Shown: in pieces, positions 12,901-25,000 of the stretch | Layout: every line of letters starts with the position of its first letter | How positions within the stretch are numbered: position 1 is the first letter of the stretch | Assembly: GCF_009870125.1 (NCBI RefSeq) | Contig: NC_046683.1 | Coordinates: 40,687,869-40,751,868, forward strand | Source: Drosophila pseudoobscura | Lineage: Eukaryota > Arthropoda > Insecta > Diptera > Drosophilidae | DNA length: 64,000 bases | Direction: 5' to 3' | Program-made: the position numbers and the translations under genes | Notes under the pieces: generated by a model | Told to the model about the DNA's origin: nothing | Database searches by the model: none | The model's input: only the letters and a program-made list of their open reading frames with translations

Positions 12901-13323
12901 GGGCCAGCAGTCAAAACGAGGTGACAAAACTCAAAGCAGAGATAGAGAGATGGAGAATTGCATAGAATAAATAAACACATCTAATAGAGAAGTTCCTGAG
13001 CTTTCAAAAATCGAATTTATAAAATAATTGGACTTTTAGCTTGGGAGATATGAGCACTCAAAGTTAAAAATTGTTTCAGTCAACTATTATTCACTTAATG
13101 CATCTTTCAGGTGGAATAAAAAGTAAACTATGTAACGTATGATTCGGTTTTTGGTATCTTTAAGTCGATATTTCTGTTTTTATCAATACTAATAACAACT
13201 GGTTCGTTGCATACATAGTTCTAAAGAAAAACGAATTTTCCACACTATCTTATATGAAGCCAGTTTTTCAACTTTGACTTAAGTTTACAAAAATCACCAT
13301 CTAAATTCTCCCCCGAGACTTTT
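9948..13323. other. Intergenic DNA, no gene seen
   Basis: The left part is GC-rich and repetitive: TTTGCC near 10,437-10,459, GCACCT near 11,537-11,560, ACCAGG hexamers at about 11,676-11,708. The right part (12,600-13,323) is AT-rich and unique in character. Open frames are simple-repeat artefacts without splice structure. Nothing specific can be assigned. Confidence 0.55.
11676..11708. repeat. (ACCAGG)n hexamer repeat
   Basis: Five or so tandem copies of ACCAGG. In one frame they encode alternating Arg-Thr, in another Pro-Gly, which explains the frames covering this interval. Confidence 0.9.
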
Positions 13324-14020
13324 TATACCCGATACTCAAAATGAGTATTGGGGTATATTAGATTTGTGGTAAAAGTGGATGTGTGTAACGTCCAGAAGGA
13401 ATAGTTTCCGACCAGATAAAGTATATATATTCTCTATTTGCATCAATAGCCGAGTCGATTGAGCACTGTCTGTCTGTCCGTCCGTCCGTCGGTCCGTCCC
13501 TATCAGCGCCTAGTGCTCAAAGACTATAAAAGCTAGCGCAACGACGTTTTTTATCCGGACTTCTGTGATATGTCACTGCTACAAGTATATTTCAAAGCTT
13601 TGCCCCGCCCCCTTCCGCCCCCACAAAGGGCGAAAATATGTGGCAACCACAAATTTATAGATACGAGAAAACTAAAAACACAGAATCGTAGAGGATGGCT
13701 ATATCTTCTAGAGTGCAAAATCTCAACCAGATCGTATTATTATTATAGCCAGCATCAAGAAAACAATTTAATTTTTTCTCGCCCTGTCTCTCTCTAACAC
13801 ACACGTAGCATAGCCGGCTTTGCTTAGCGTAAAACATTAGCGCCTAGATCTCAGAGACTATAAAAGCTAGATCAACCAAATTTTTAATCCACACTCCTGA
13901 GATATCGAACCTTGACGAGTTTGTTTCAAAATTTCGCCGCACCCCATCCACAACTGATTTTCTGTCTCTCTCGCACGCACTCTTTGTCGTGTCGCTTGAA
14001 ATTCGCGGGTATCGGGTATA
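13324..14020 (+). mobile_element. DINE-family element with terminal inverted repeats
   Basis: It starts TATACCCGATAC (13,324-13,335) and ends with the exact inverse, GTATCGGGTATA (14,009-14,020), 697 bp in all. The order inside is ATGTGTGTAACG, CAGAAGGAATAGTTTCCGAC, AATAGCCGAGTCGATTGAG, a (GTCY)n tract near 13,470-13,499, and two diverged copies of a module that starts GCGCCTAG and reaches CTATAAAAGCTAG (about 13,507 and 13,840). These are hallmarks of DINE-1/INE-1 elements, non-autonomous relatives of Helentrons. No coding capacity. The inverted end may reflect a second, opposite copy rather than true terminal repeats. Confidence 0.8.
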
Positions 14021-14311
14021 AATGTAGAGTTGCGGTCTCCGCAGCAACTCACAACGTTCCCCCTCGTTTTCTATATGTTCTTTGAATTTTCCTTTTTTCA
14101 AGTTCAAAAGGGCATTCCGCGGTTGGGAGCGGTTTGGCTTCTAGATAGATTCAATTGACGCAACCTCGCACGAAAAACGGGCAAGGGCAGGTACAAAATC
14201 CCATAAAATAATTTTCTTGTTTTCAAATGCAGTTTATTTCAAGGAGACATCCCTTTTCGTTCAGAAGCTATTAAACTGAATTGGCCGAAGATCCCACTGT
14301 GCCGTTTTGGT
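14021..14311. promoter_or_regulatory. 3' flank and poly(A) signal of the 103-residue gene
   Basis: Minus-strand AATAAA (plus-strand TTTATT at 14,233-14,238) lies about 75 bases past the stop codon at 14,312, a normal distance for a short 3' UTR. Between it and the DINE end at 14,020 the DNA looks unique. Confidence 0.6.
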
Positions 14312-14682
14312 TCAATCGGAGGATTCTCCTTCGTCGTCAAAGATAAGATCTTGTTCGGTATGTGGCACATCAAATACAGTGTATGCGTTTTTGGTAGGAT
14401 TTCTGCGGGACAAAAAAAGGGAATTTAATTTCTCTAGAACGTGGATGCAGATTTAACTTACTTGAGAGCGTACATGGCACGCACTCGAAGTAAAGCGCTG
14501 CGGCTGTTGAGGTCACGCTGCAGACGCGCGTCCGTCATGGACGTAGGCGTGGTCTTATCATTTTCTGCTACTATAGAAGGCCCTTGGCTGGTCTTTGAAC
14601 TGACAGAAGTCGTCGGTTGCGATACGTCCGGGCAGTCCCCGGTAGAAGCTTGGGACGGTTGGCGTTGCACAAACTTATCCAT
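14312..14682 (-). CDS. Two-exon gene for an unrecognised 103-residue protein
   Basis: Exon 1 is 14,682-14,462 and exon 2 is 14,402-14,312. The 59-bp intron has a perfect GTAAGT donor and a T-rich CAG acceptor, and splicing keeps frame and yields 103 residues. The ATG at 14,682 was chosen because the longer open frame upstream has no ATG. The first 50 residues (MDKFVQRQPSQAS...) are rich in Ser, Thr and Gln and probably disordered. Residues 51-72 are Arg/Leu-rich and could form a helix (DARLQRDLNSRSALLRVRAM). The tail is acidic, ending DDEGESSD. There is no signal peptide or membrane segment and only one Cys. I do not recognise the family, so no function is given. Exact splice signals, intron size and a well-placed AATAAA argue that it is real. 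Confidence 0.75.
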
Positions 14683-17326
14683 CCTTTGGAGGTGCTTCCA
14701 CACGTGCCAAAATCACGCAAAAATCAAATTAATACAGATTTTACTATACCCAGCCTGGCTGTACGAGTATATGTTTGTTAATACGATAAGTAAACTCGAC
14801 ATTATTCGCAATGATATTCTATAGCCAGAGTGAGAGTCAGCTTGTAGTCGAAACAGGATGCCATCAAAATAGCCAGCAATTGCGTATCTGACCTCAAAGC
14901 TAATGTTGTCCCGGAAAGATCTGGCTATACGAAACTAGAAGGTCGTTGGAGAGTTATGAGAGGGAAGGACGTCTCGTACCGTCGCCTACTGGGCCAGTAA
15001 CCTGTGGGTCTGGACTGGGATTGTTTGGCAGATTGAACTCGCGATGCAAGGGCCACCTCAGCTCTGCTGCAAATTAGTTTTCCGCTCGACCAGAGTTACG
15101 TAATGGGCATAATCCTAATTATCCTTGCCATTTGTCGTGCTGTCGGGCACGTTGCCTCTACTGCTTGTTGCCTCTTCTGGCAATGGAATGGAATGGAGTG
15201 CGGTCCACGTCCATATGTCCAAGCCATCTCTATAACTATTCGAGTGACCGCATTCAGGGTAGACATCCATTGGTGCCGTTTTCCCGGCGAGCTCCTTTGA
15301 AGCTCGGTATCTGCCAAGCTGAGGGCTTAATTGCATTTTTTTTTTCAGCGCACCGCTTCACCGTCACAAGGTTGGGGACAGACCCAACGAATGCACTCTG
15401 AGGCATTTTTCCACGGTTGATTGAATTTGGAAATGCTGTCGACTGCACTCGCAAGTTGTCGGCGGCTCTGTCCGTACAAATTACATTAGTTGCAGTGAGG
15501 CCGCGGCTTATCTTATTAAGTGCAGTCATAGATATCCCAGGTCCCATATCCCATAGACACTCCACTCGGTGTCCTGCGTTGAGAAATCCCCTGTGCGACC
15601 AATCTTCCTCCGCACTAGCTGGGCCAGGATAGACCATCGACATCCTGCACTCGCCGCTACAGAGTGCCTGCCGACGACGACGACGGTGCACAGAAAGTTA
15701 TGTGTCGGACATACCTCCGCACCGGGGCATGCATAGAGCACTCGTCAGACGGCACGTTCAATCTGGAATAACTTTTGGCAAACACACACATTTTGACTCC
15801 CATGATACCGCTGGATGAGGCGTTGGCGGCGGCGGCGGCGGCGGCTGCGCCACAAAGTGGCTTATTATAATTTCCAAAATAAACTAACTGTATGCTTTGG
15901 TTACGCTCTCGTCCTCGTCTGTCTAAAAGTGAAAATAATATTGTAGTTGAAATATCAACATTGACACCCGTCCAATGTCTGCGTGTGTGTGGGTCTGTGG
16001 CTGCTGCTGTTGCTGCGATGTGTGGCATGGCGCTTGGTCCCTGTTTTTGGGGCACTTTAAAATGGCAAGCGAAAAAGGGTTCAATTCGACGGTCTGTCTG
16101 TCTCTTTTTGTGTGTGTGCCACCCAGGCATCCAGGCAGCTAGCCAGCTAGCCAGCCATTCAACATAAGCATATTAGGCGTCGCCTCTGTCATTCGGGAGT
16201 GGAGTGGAGGCTGGGCTGCTGTCGCGGATGTGGGTGTGGGTGGTAGGTGTGGAGGTGTGGGGGCGGGCCGACACTAAAACGTGACGTTGAATCCAATGTG
16301 ATGCTCAAGCGTGTGAAAATACCAGAAAGACGTGTTGCTATTAAATGGTCTGAATGCCGGGTGCTCGCATCGCTACCATCGCTGGATCGCTTGGCGCGTG
16401 TGCTCTTGGCCGCCGAGCGTATTTATGGCCGTACTCGTAAGTTAACAGACAGCGGAAGTGATACATCAAGGACACACAAACACACACCCACACACCCACA
16501 CAAAGGAGAGACCAGTGCACTGCAGTGGAGCACATTTCTGTATGTGATTCGTCTTTACACACGTTTTGAATTAATCCAGCAGTTACTTAACTAACAGTTT
16601 TGAAAATTTTGTTTAGTTTTTACCAACTCTCTGGGCACCCGAAACGAGCTGAAATCCTGGGAAAATCCGATTGCCCGAATTGGCGGCCAGTGGCTTTTGC
16701 CAGACACTGCACTTGACCGCTTTGCAGGGCATGCATTTGACACGCTCGGACGCTGTGGACTGTGCATACCAGGCATTGGCTTTTAGATTGGGCCATGAAT
16801 TGGGCCCAGTTTTTGACAGGCCATCAACGTCAGTGTTGGTGCTGGCCCAGACTTGGCCGTAGCCGAAGGCTGGCTGTGCTCTCCTGCTAATGCTGACTCA
16901 TCGAATCATTCTCAATGTTTGCAGCTTCGTTGGGTAAGGGTTTATGATCCCCTGCTCAATTAAATCTCTCGCTGGTTTGGATACCCCCCCCATACAAAAC
17001 CCAAAAAAACAAAATACACAGCTGCCGTTGGAGCCCTGTCATGTGTCATGTGTGTGGTTGTGGGGCGTGGCTGGGACTGAAACTGGGGACTTGGGCTTTG
17101 TTGTTGCTGCTGCTTTTGTTGTTGTTGTTGTTGTTGTTTCAATTGCTTAACCTTGGGTGGTGCTTCTTGTCACTGCCAGATGACACGGGACGCTGCCTTT
17201 TTTATGCCTGTCCGGCTGTCCGCCTGTCTGCCTGTCCGCCTGTCCGCCCCATGGAAAATCAAGATTAGCGCCTAATGTAGGACCTTCCCCATAACCTTCT
17301 GCATGTGTGCGTGTGCGGCAGTGTGT

Positions 17327-17328
<2 letters not shown>

Positions 17329-17360
<32 letters not shown>
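17329..17360 (+). repeat. 32-base G homopolymer
   Basis: Thirty-two consecutive G follow TGTGTTT and precede TGACGTGC. Such a run can form G-quadruplexes on this strand and is hard to sequence accurately, so its true length is uncertain. Confidence 0.95.
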
Positions 17361-17361
<1 letters not shown>

Positions 17362-17550
17362 GACGTGCAATTCGACAAGTCTGCTGCTTGGCTTTGAGCG
17401 CTGGACCAGGACCTTGGACTACCTTCTCGCTGTGTCCTTTGTGCGGAATGTTGTTGCTTTGTCTGCTGCTGCTGTTTCTGGTAGTGCTGCTGCCGGCAAA
17501 GGGCAAAATAAATTACCACTCATGGTGTCCCCTTGTTGTCAGGGAGGGGC

Positions 17551-17586
17551 TGGGCTTGGGCTTGGGCTTGGGCTTGGGCTTGGGCT
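17551..17586 (+). repeat. (TGGGCT)n hexamer repeat
   Basis: About six tandem TGGGCT units, each with a GGG run. It lies 190 bases from the G homopolymer and is also compatible with G-quadruplex folding. Confidence 0.9.
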
Positions 17587-20500
17587 CGGTCTGGGGCTTT
17601 GGGGGGCGGTCATTGTCGTCAACAAACATTTTGACACTTGCTCCGTAACCATAAAAGTCAGTCAGAGTTGGGGCTTAGCCAACTTTAAATACCTTTGGAC
17701 AGATTAAAAGTCTCGTTAACCAAAATGTTTGCAGCTTTTCCTTGAATCTCTCTGTGTGTGTTGGGGTGTTGGAGCTTGGGGCGGGCTGGTGTGGTCTTGC
17801 TTGTATGTACGTATGTGTTTTGTCATGGGTCACACCGTGTGCGAAAACTATCGCCATGCATAAATTGCTTACGGAAATGGTTTTTGCCCTCGGGATGGGA
17901 TGGCGATTGCGATGGTTGCTCGGATTTGTGGCCACTTTTGCAGTCTGCATTGGATGGTCTCTGGATGGTTCTCTTCTCCATATTGAAAAATTACTGAGCA
18001 TTATACTTGAGGGTCACTTTTAATTACTTTCAAGAAGGTCAACATTAATGAGTGTCAATGAGCGGGTGCAGCCCTCCTGCCCCTCCCCAACATTTCCTCT
18101 GAGTGTCTGAATGTTGGTTAAATTTAGACCCTTGTGCGAATATGTGTTCTATGTGCGAGTGGGCCATATTGATCGGGGGGCCATTTGGAGTCGGCAGTGT
18201 CGGAAATTAAAGCAAAAAACTTTTCACATTTGTCGCCCATTTTGCGGTTAGCCATTTGCAACTTTTGCCCGGACCCAGGCCCAGCCTTTAGTTTCTGCTT
18301 TTGTTTGCTGCTGCTGCTGCTCTCCTTGTTGCTGTTGCTGTTGCTGCCTGTTGCCTGCCTGTCAGCATGTGTTGTTTTAAAATTTGCATGCGTTTCTTTC
18401 CGTCTGACTGCGTACAAACAAGCAGCAAGCAGCCACCACCCGAAGGTAAGCCAATAAGTATGCTACACTTTTGAAGTTTGTCCAATGCTCCTTCAGAGCA
18501 GGCCCGGTGGCTGGTGGCTTCCAGACCCAACCTGGCCAACACAGCACACCAACAACAGCTCTAACTAGACATAATGCGTGAGTAATTGGCAACGTGGCTG
18601 TGTGTCCCCATTACTGTGTGCTATGCTTCGACCTGGTTAAACCGTTCACGTCATTTAATCGCATTGCTGGCACGCACTGAGGAGGGTGGTTGGCTGTTAA
18701 TGTGGATGTGGATGTGGATACGGATGTGGATACGGATGGGTGGCAATAATTTATGCGCGTTATATTCTAAGCGATTGACTTGTCCACATGCAGCTGTTAG
18801 CCGCATCAGAGGGCGGACATCGGTCATTGGGGCGTGGTAATGGAGCTGGTGCTGCGTTTGTGGCGTTGGTATTTCTGGTTATGGCTTGGGGCGAGTATAG
18901 GGTGTACGTTTTGTTACATGGCATGGGTATTGGCATTGGCATGCGAGTTTGCACGAATTGGCTTTTTTTTGTTTTTGTTTTGTGTTTTTGTTGTTGCTGT
19001 TGTTATTGCTGTTGCTGTTGTGTCGAAGCGATGTTATTGTGATTTAATAAGCGGCTAATTGTTGTTAATCAATTGTTTAACAGTTTACAACATGTTGTTG
19101 CCTTCGTTGCTGTGGCGGTTGTTGTTGTTGTTGCTGCCTTTGTTGCTGTTGTTGGTGGCGTGAATTATTTGCATTATTTTTTATTGGCTGACTGCTAAAT
19201 GTTGATATTGTTGCTGCTGTTGCTTGTTGTTTTTGCACACGCATTTTAATTGCAATTGTTATTGCAGTGGCAGTGGCAGTGGCAGTGGCCGTGGCAGTTG
19301 CAGTTGCATGTGTATTGTTATTACAATTCATTGTTGCTACTGCTTCTGCTGCTGCTGCTGCTGGTAGGGATGCTGCCGCTGTTTGTCGAGTGTCTGTCCT
19401 GCCGCACTCGCTGTCTGGCGTATTTTGTGGTTATTGTTCCGCCCCCCGAAAGCTTACTGTTGTTGGGGCAGTCAGAGGAAACATCAGCAGCAAGCAGCAA
19501 CAGCCACAGCAACAGCAGCAGCAACAGCAACAGCAGCAGCAACGGCAAGGGACATCCCTGGCAGCAGCATCAATGACAGAGCAGAACCCTTGCAACTGCC
19601 GTTACTGGCCGCAATTATTCTGTTGCTTTATTGTCTGTTATAATTAAATCATTTGATTTCATTGTTTGGATTTAACATTTGCACGAGTATGTGTCGTCAT
19701 GTACACATGTACTTACCTACACATAAATAAATGTATTCATTTTACATATAATAAGCCGTCGCTGGCATATGTGGTGGTGTCCGTTTGTGTGAAACTTTCA
19801 CTATCTGGCTTTGCTGCACTAATTGAATTTTTTAGTATGTAGATGCCTAGGCATGGAGCATGCCTCTTTTGCTTGGTGTTGGTATAATTACTTATTAAAG
19901 AACTCATAAATGTTAATATCGATATGCACAAATTATGTTTACCCACGGTCGCGGCCACAGTCACAATCACAACCCGAATCCGAGTCCTTTTCAGGCTTGC
20001 TTGCCCCTTCAGAGATTGATTCAGAACTGAACATCCAATTCCATTTTGGACACCCACCACCGTGGGCTCTCCACTCAAAGAAGGTCTCTTTGATGTATGT
20101 ATTGGCACTAGGTTATGTAAGGTGAATATTATTTTCGTTATCGTTCATCTGGTCGGGTGGGGTCGGGGTCCTTCATATCCCTATACTTATTATACCCATA
20201 CCCTATTAAAAAAAATTTAATGATCTACAAACCCTTCTACTTTCTTAAAAAAAAAACAAAAGAAATGTTATCATTCCCGGAGTGATACAGATGGCAAGAA
20301 GGAATCCGGTAGGCGCGTTTTTTAGTTCGGAATCATAGTTTTAGGAGTTTACGAGTTCCGCTATTCCCACCCGACCTTCGGCGATGCATGGAACGAAGTT
20401 GGCACTAACTAACTAACAACTAACTATCATTGGCATTGTGTTCTTACACAGAATTCAGCATATTTATTCGAAATTCATATTGATTTAAAAAAAAGCCTTT

Positions 20501-20629
20501 TATCGGCTATATTATTAAAGATTTCAATATGTTTATTATACAAATGTTTCCTAAACATAAGTTGGGTCAGTGGTCAGTGGTGCACAAGTAGAGTAAAATC
20601 CCATTGTTGTTTGCTACTTGCCCTGCCCA

Positions 20630-20990
20630 GTGTACCACACTGTAACCTCTATACATAGACATATGTACATACATATGCTTCCTCACGAAAGCAGCCTTTA
20701 CAGCCTTTCACTCGCGTCATTCTTTCTTTCTTTCACCTTCTCTATCGCTATCTCTATCTGTAGCGCTCTCGCTTGCCAGCCTTTGAATTTAGTTTGGACC
20801 TAGCACTCACTTCTTGCAAGTCTAATGCGAATAGATGTTCAATCCGACACCGTCTTGAAGCGACCCCCCGCGTCATCAATCTGACCCCGTCTTGAATCTT
20901 GAATTCGAACCTTTCGCTATCCTTTGGACAATAAACCGTATTAAACCGAATAATCGTCTACCTTTAATACATAGATCTAACTCAAGATTT
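20630..20990. mobile_element. Possible solo LTR (LTR-like sequence)
   Basis: The stretch opens TGTACCACACTG and has a pyrimidine-rich middle. It ends with an AATAAA (in GGACAATAAACCGTATT) before a TA-rich border, which is the usual layout of a Drosophila LTR's R/U5 end. I could not find a matching second copy in the window or a target-site duplication. The call is tentative. Confidence 0.25.
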
Positions 20991-21189
20991 ACAATATATA
21001 TACAATACAATTCATAGAAAACTGAGCCTTTTACTCACGAACGTCAACATTTCAATTCAATACCCAAAACAAGGGCCAACCTTGGCGAGCGCGTTGGACC
21101 CAATGAACTGCTTTGGTATCTGTGAAAGAATATTAGTTATATGCAAATAATAATTAATTAAAGAATGCTAGAGCTGATCAGAGACCTAG

Positions 21190-21560
21190 AGGTTGATAAA
21201 AAGGAACCAGCTCAAGAATGATTCTTCGTAATTTTATTAATACTCAGTACACTAAGCTCTTTTATATATATATGTATATGATTTGAATCTTAAGGTCCTA
21301 TTTAATGTAAGTGCAAGCGCAAAAGAATTGAAAGGATAAGAAGTAAGACGAAAGCAAAGCAAATGTAGGCGATCCAACTTGCGCACGTCTGTATGTGCAT
21401 CCACATGCACAGATCCGAATTTGACTCGGACGAAAGCTCACTCTCTCTTTCATCGCGCTGCGTTGCTATTGCTCGGGTATGATCGTGCTCACGACTCTAT
21501 GAGCACACGGTAGTCCACGGCACGCGTTACCTAAAATTTTAGGCGTGAGAGCGCCAATAC
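21190..21560 (-). mobile_element. LTR-like or promoter-like debris, minus strand
   Basis: On the minus strand there is a GC-richer block, then TATAAAAGAGCTTAGTG near 21,260, then AATAAAATTACG about 30 bases later. The close succession of a TATA box and a poly(A) signal is typical of an LTR (U3-R) and unusual for ordinary genes. No paired LTR was identified. It lies 3' of the TE-like open frame at 21,745-22,044. Confidence 0.25.
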
Positions 21561-21744
21561 ACGGCAGACCTCCAGAGATCAAAAATTCTTTAATGAATTA
21601 TGAAATTAATTTCCCAAATATTCAGCTTCTTTTTAATATATTTAATGTAAGCAATTTGGTATGTATGGTTACATAAATTTGTACAATTAGCACAGAGATC
21701 GATTGCAGCGTTTAAGGATCAGCGTGGCCGCCGTCGCTATTGGC

Positions 21745-22044
21745 TTAAGCGCACAGACGAGCTCTTACATTCGAGAGCGAGCAACTAAAGCTCCGACTTC
21801 GAAGTAGCGGTTTCCAAAGCATTGGTGTTCGAACTAATCTAGCTGGGCGCTGGCCTTGAATCTCGGACTTTAATTGTGTTTGTTCACTGGCCACTTCAGG
21901 CACCAGAACACGGAAATTATCTTCTTCTTTGGTTGGCCCACGCGGGAATCTAACATCCACTTGGGCTCGCCAGGACCGTCTCGACGTATTCTTAATTTGC
22001 TGATGAAAAATTTTCACGTACTTAGAGCAAATGGCAAAGTTTTG
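21745..22044 (-). pseudogene. Protein-like open frame of unknown origin, probably TE debris
   Basis: A 100-codon open frame on the minus strand with no ATG at its left part. It reads through WGQNFAICSKYVKIFHQQ, a basic stretch with RRSWRAQVDVRFPRG and an acidic/Gln-rich stretch. Composition is like a real soluble protein and not like the repeat-driven frames around it. It has no recognisable domain and no clear acceptor. LTR-like features lie downstream on the same strand, so a remnant of a retroelement ORF is the leading guess. An exon of an unknown gene is the alternative. Confidence 0.3.
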
Positions 22045-25000
22045 GCCCCAGCATTACCTTACCTCCCTCCACCTTTCCTCCTGCTTGGCTTAGACACTAA
22101 TGAAATAACGTTTTGGGTGCCGCAAAAGGTGTGATGTGCCAACGGGGGATATGGCTCTGCTCAGCTCCCTCTCTCTCTCTCTGTGTGTATGTGTTCTCTG
22201 TTATCTTGAGCGATAACAATCCATCTTTTGTCTAGCAGCGCTACGTGTCGTTGTCGTTTCATTTCGGTGTTCTTTTGCCGGTGGACGGTGCTGGGGGATA
22301 AAGCAAATTTATTTATGTACCCAAATGAAGCAGTCGGCAAGAGCTGCAGCCCCAGAGCTGTGTGGGGGCCTAAGTCCGAGCAGACATGAGTTACCGTTGC
22401 CAAATTAAACATCACCGACATAAAATTTATGAAGCCAGACATTAAGTCGGGGGCCCACAAGCACAAGAAACTCAAAACATATTTCCTTGGGTCCTGGCTT
22501 GGGTCTTGGCTCCCTGGTCTCACTGTGTGTGTGTGTGTGTGTGCTATGTTTAAAGCGAATTAAGGACATTACATTTTTACCGGCACTAATTCCAACAGCC
22601 CCTGATGTTTATCCTTGCTACAAATTACATTTCCGCAGTAGAGTACGGGTGTGTGTGTGTGTGTGTGTGCAGCTTAACCCTTTGCTGATCTTCGCTTTGG
22701 GAAGCAGCCGACGAGAATCGGGATCATCGCGTAACCCTTGACAGTCACTGTCTTCTGTTCCCCCAGTCTTTCCGCTCGTGGCGCGTCACACCCTATGACT
22801 TGTCGGTGTCAATGGGTTAAGTGGTCGTTTTTGGGCTAACAAATTTGACACGGGCAATCCCAGCCCCACCAAAAAGAGCCCAAGGGAATGGTAAAGGGAA
22901 AGGGCTGGTGCTTGGGCTGCGCCACACACACTCACACATAGACACAAACACACACACACACACACACACATACATAAGTGAAGAGGATGAGTAGAAGCCA
23001 CAATGCTTAACGTAATTACAAGTAGTTTTACGGTTGAGCTCGGCAGCACAAGAGGCTGGTCGGACCGACTGAAATTTTGGCCACAGTCGCCTGCTGGCAG
23101 CAAACCAGCAGGAAGAGGAACCACATGTACCGCCAGACAACAGAACTGTCGACGACGAGGACACTGGGACACTGGGACAGAGGAAGACAATGGCGGCAGC
23201 AGCAGCAACGAAGGAGCAGCAGCAGCAGCAGCAAGAGCAGCAGCAGCGCGAGAACAATGGAAATTACGAGTTTCAATTTGTAGAAAAATTTATTATATCC
23301 ATTAAGTAAATGGGTTTCGAACAATCTACCAGCGTAGCGTGGGGATGCTCCCGGGTGCTGTTGTTGTGGGTGGCTTCCAAGATGCCAACCTGTGACTCAT
23401 TTGCTCTGCTGGCCATCCCTATACCCATACCCATCCACTTGTTTACGTAGGAGCAGCAGCAGCAGCATCTCCGGCGGAGACGCAACGGCAACGGCAATGG
23501 CAAACGCAAACGCAGACACAGGGCAATGGAAAATATCAAAAATTTTTGAATGGTTCTACTGCAGCTGTGACTGGGCCATCAGCCAGCCAGGATGCCATCA
23601 GCCGGTCCCTGCTCGAGGTCGAACCAAAGCCGACCGCAAAGGGCCCTGACTCTGTGAGGACCCCTCCTACACTTCGGCCGCTGGGGAGGGGCGCTGGGGG
23701 TGGTGCTGGCGCTTCGTGCTGTGCGAGAGAGTGAATCATAGACCGCAATATAAACTTTTATGCTTGGCTTATTTGTTTTGTCTGTCTGTTTGGCCCTTGC
23801 GATGTTCCGATTTTTCCACTGTGTCTCTCCGATTCTATGTGTTAGCTGCGGCTGTTTTCCTTTCCATGACTTTGTCATTGTACCTTTCTCTCATTTCTGC
23901 TGCCTCTTCATTCCCTCCACCCAAGAGACACCCGACAGCCGTCAGCAGTCAGCCGCCTGTCGCTTGCTAACTGTCGACCGTCGACCGTTGACTGTGGGCT
24001 GTCATCACTGCCAAATTGTGTTGTCTGTAGCCGACATGTTAATACGTTTTGTGGCCAACATTTTAATCAGTTATTGTTGGATGCTGTACACGGACCCACA
24101 GCATTGGCATCGCATCTCTCGCCACCTCTGGACACGAAATGGACTTAGCTGAAAGCCCTAGACACTGCAAAAGATCAATAGATGGCTGCTAGCCGGCCTT
24201 TCTAATTGCAATCGAAAATGCTTGCAAGCCGTTCCCGCCCTCCATGCCAAGGCTCATCCATGGCCAGGCCCAAAAAACTGAACCCCAGACTGGGGAACCA
24301 GACTGGGGGGTCTGTGCATACCCCAACTCGTAAAGCTTTATCGATACATCTGCACAATTTAATTTAACCGCAACTTTATTACTTTTCGCTGGGATGGCAC
24401 TGGGATGGCGCCTCGGTGCACTCGTGCCAGGTCCGCCTCCTGCTCCATCCTCAGCCGTTTGATCTCGCTCTCTCATTAATATGCACGGCACCAGAATCAG
24501 TTTCGACTTTCGACACAATTTTGACTTTATCTGTGTGTTCTTTGAGTTCTCCTCTGCCACTGGGATGCCACTGCCAGGGACCACAACGATGAAGAGGCAA
24601 GGAGCTAGAGGATGAAGGCAACATCGCCGACCACAAAAAGCCAAAGACAAAGACAATCGCACTGGCACTGGCACTGGCACTGGCAACATCTTTTGGAGGG
24701 AGTCAAAACAAAACTGGAACAAAACAAAACAAAACATTGACAGTTGACTTAAATGAAAGCACAGCCAGCACACGTGGCTCATAGTCTAAACAGCTGCTGG
24801 AAATAAAGTTTGGGCTCATTCTGATTGCTATTGGTTGGGCTTGGGGCTTGGGGCTTGACATCGACTGCGGGTATTGCTGGATGAAGTGCTTTGCTCCTTG
24901 GCCCTGCCCCCGCCACTGCCACTGCCACTGCCGCTGCCGCTGCCCGATACCCGCGCTCGTGCCTATGGCACACTGACACACGCCCCAGCCATGACCCGAT

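Larger units (their letters stand above)
14683..20629. other. Intergenic DNA, simple repeats, no supported gene
   Basis: The immediate right flank (14,683-15,000) should hold the promoter of the small minus-strand gene, but no clear TATA or initiator stands out. Further right are GGC repeats (about 15,816-15,846), GTT/GCT repeats (17,098-17,140; 18,303-18,345; 18,985-19,022; 19,093-19,155), GTGGCA units (19,266-19,305), CAG repeats (19,486-19,545) and the G homopolymer at 17,329. Frames of 80-160 codons on both strands, including 15,254-15,691 and 16,247-16,594, lack supporting splice sites or recognisable domains. Confidence 0.5.

Noticed and set aside
15254..15691. 145-codon minus-strand open frame
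   Set aside because: Starts in an Arg-rich GAC/GAC repeat and shows no recognisable domain, promoter or poly(A) logic; competing frames are equally open.
16247..16594. 115-codon plus-strand frame containing a GTAAGT donor
   Set aside because: The middle looks protein-like and a donor is present, but no acceptor, start context or partner exon was found.
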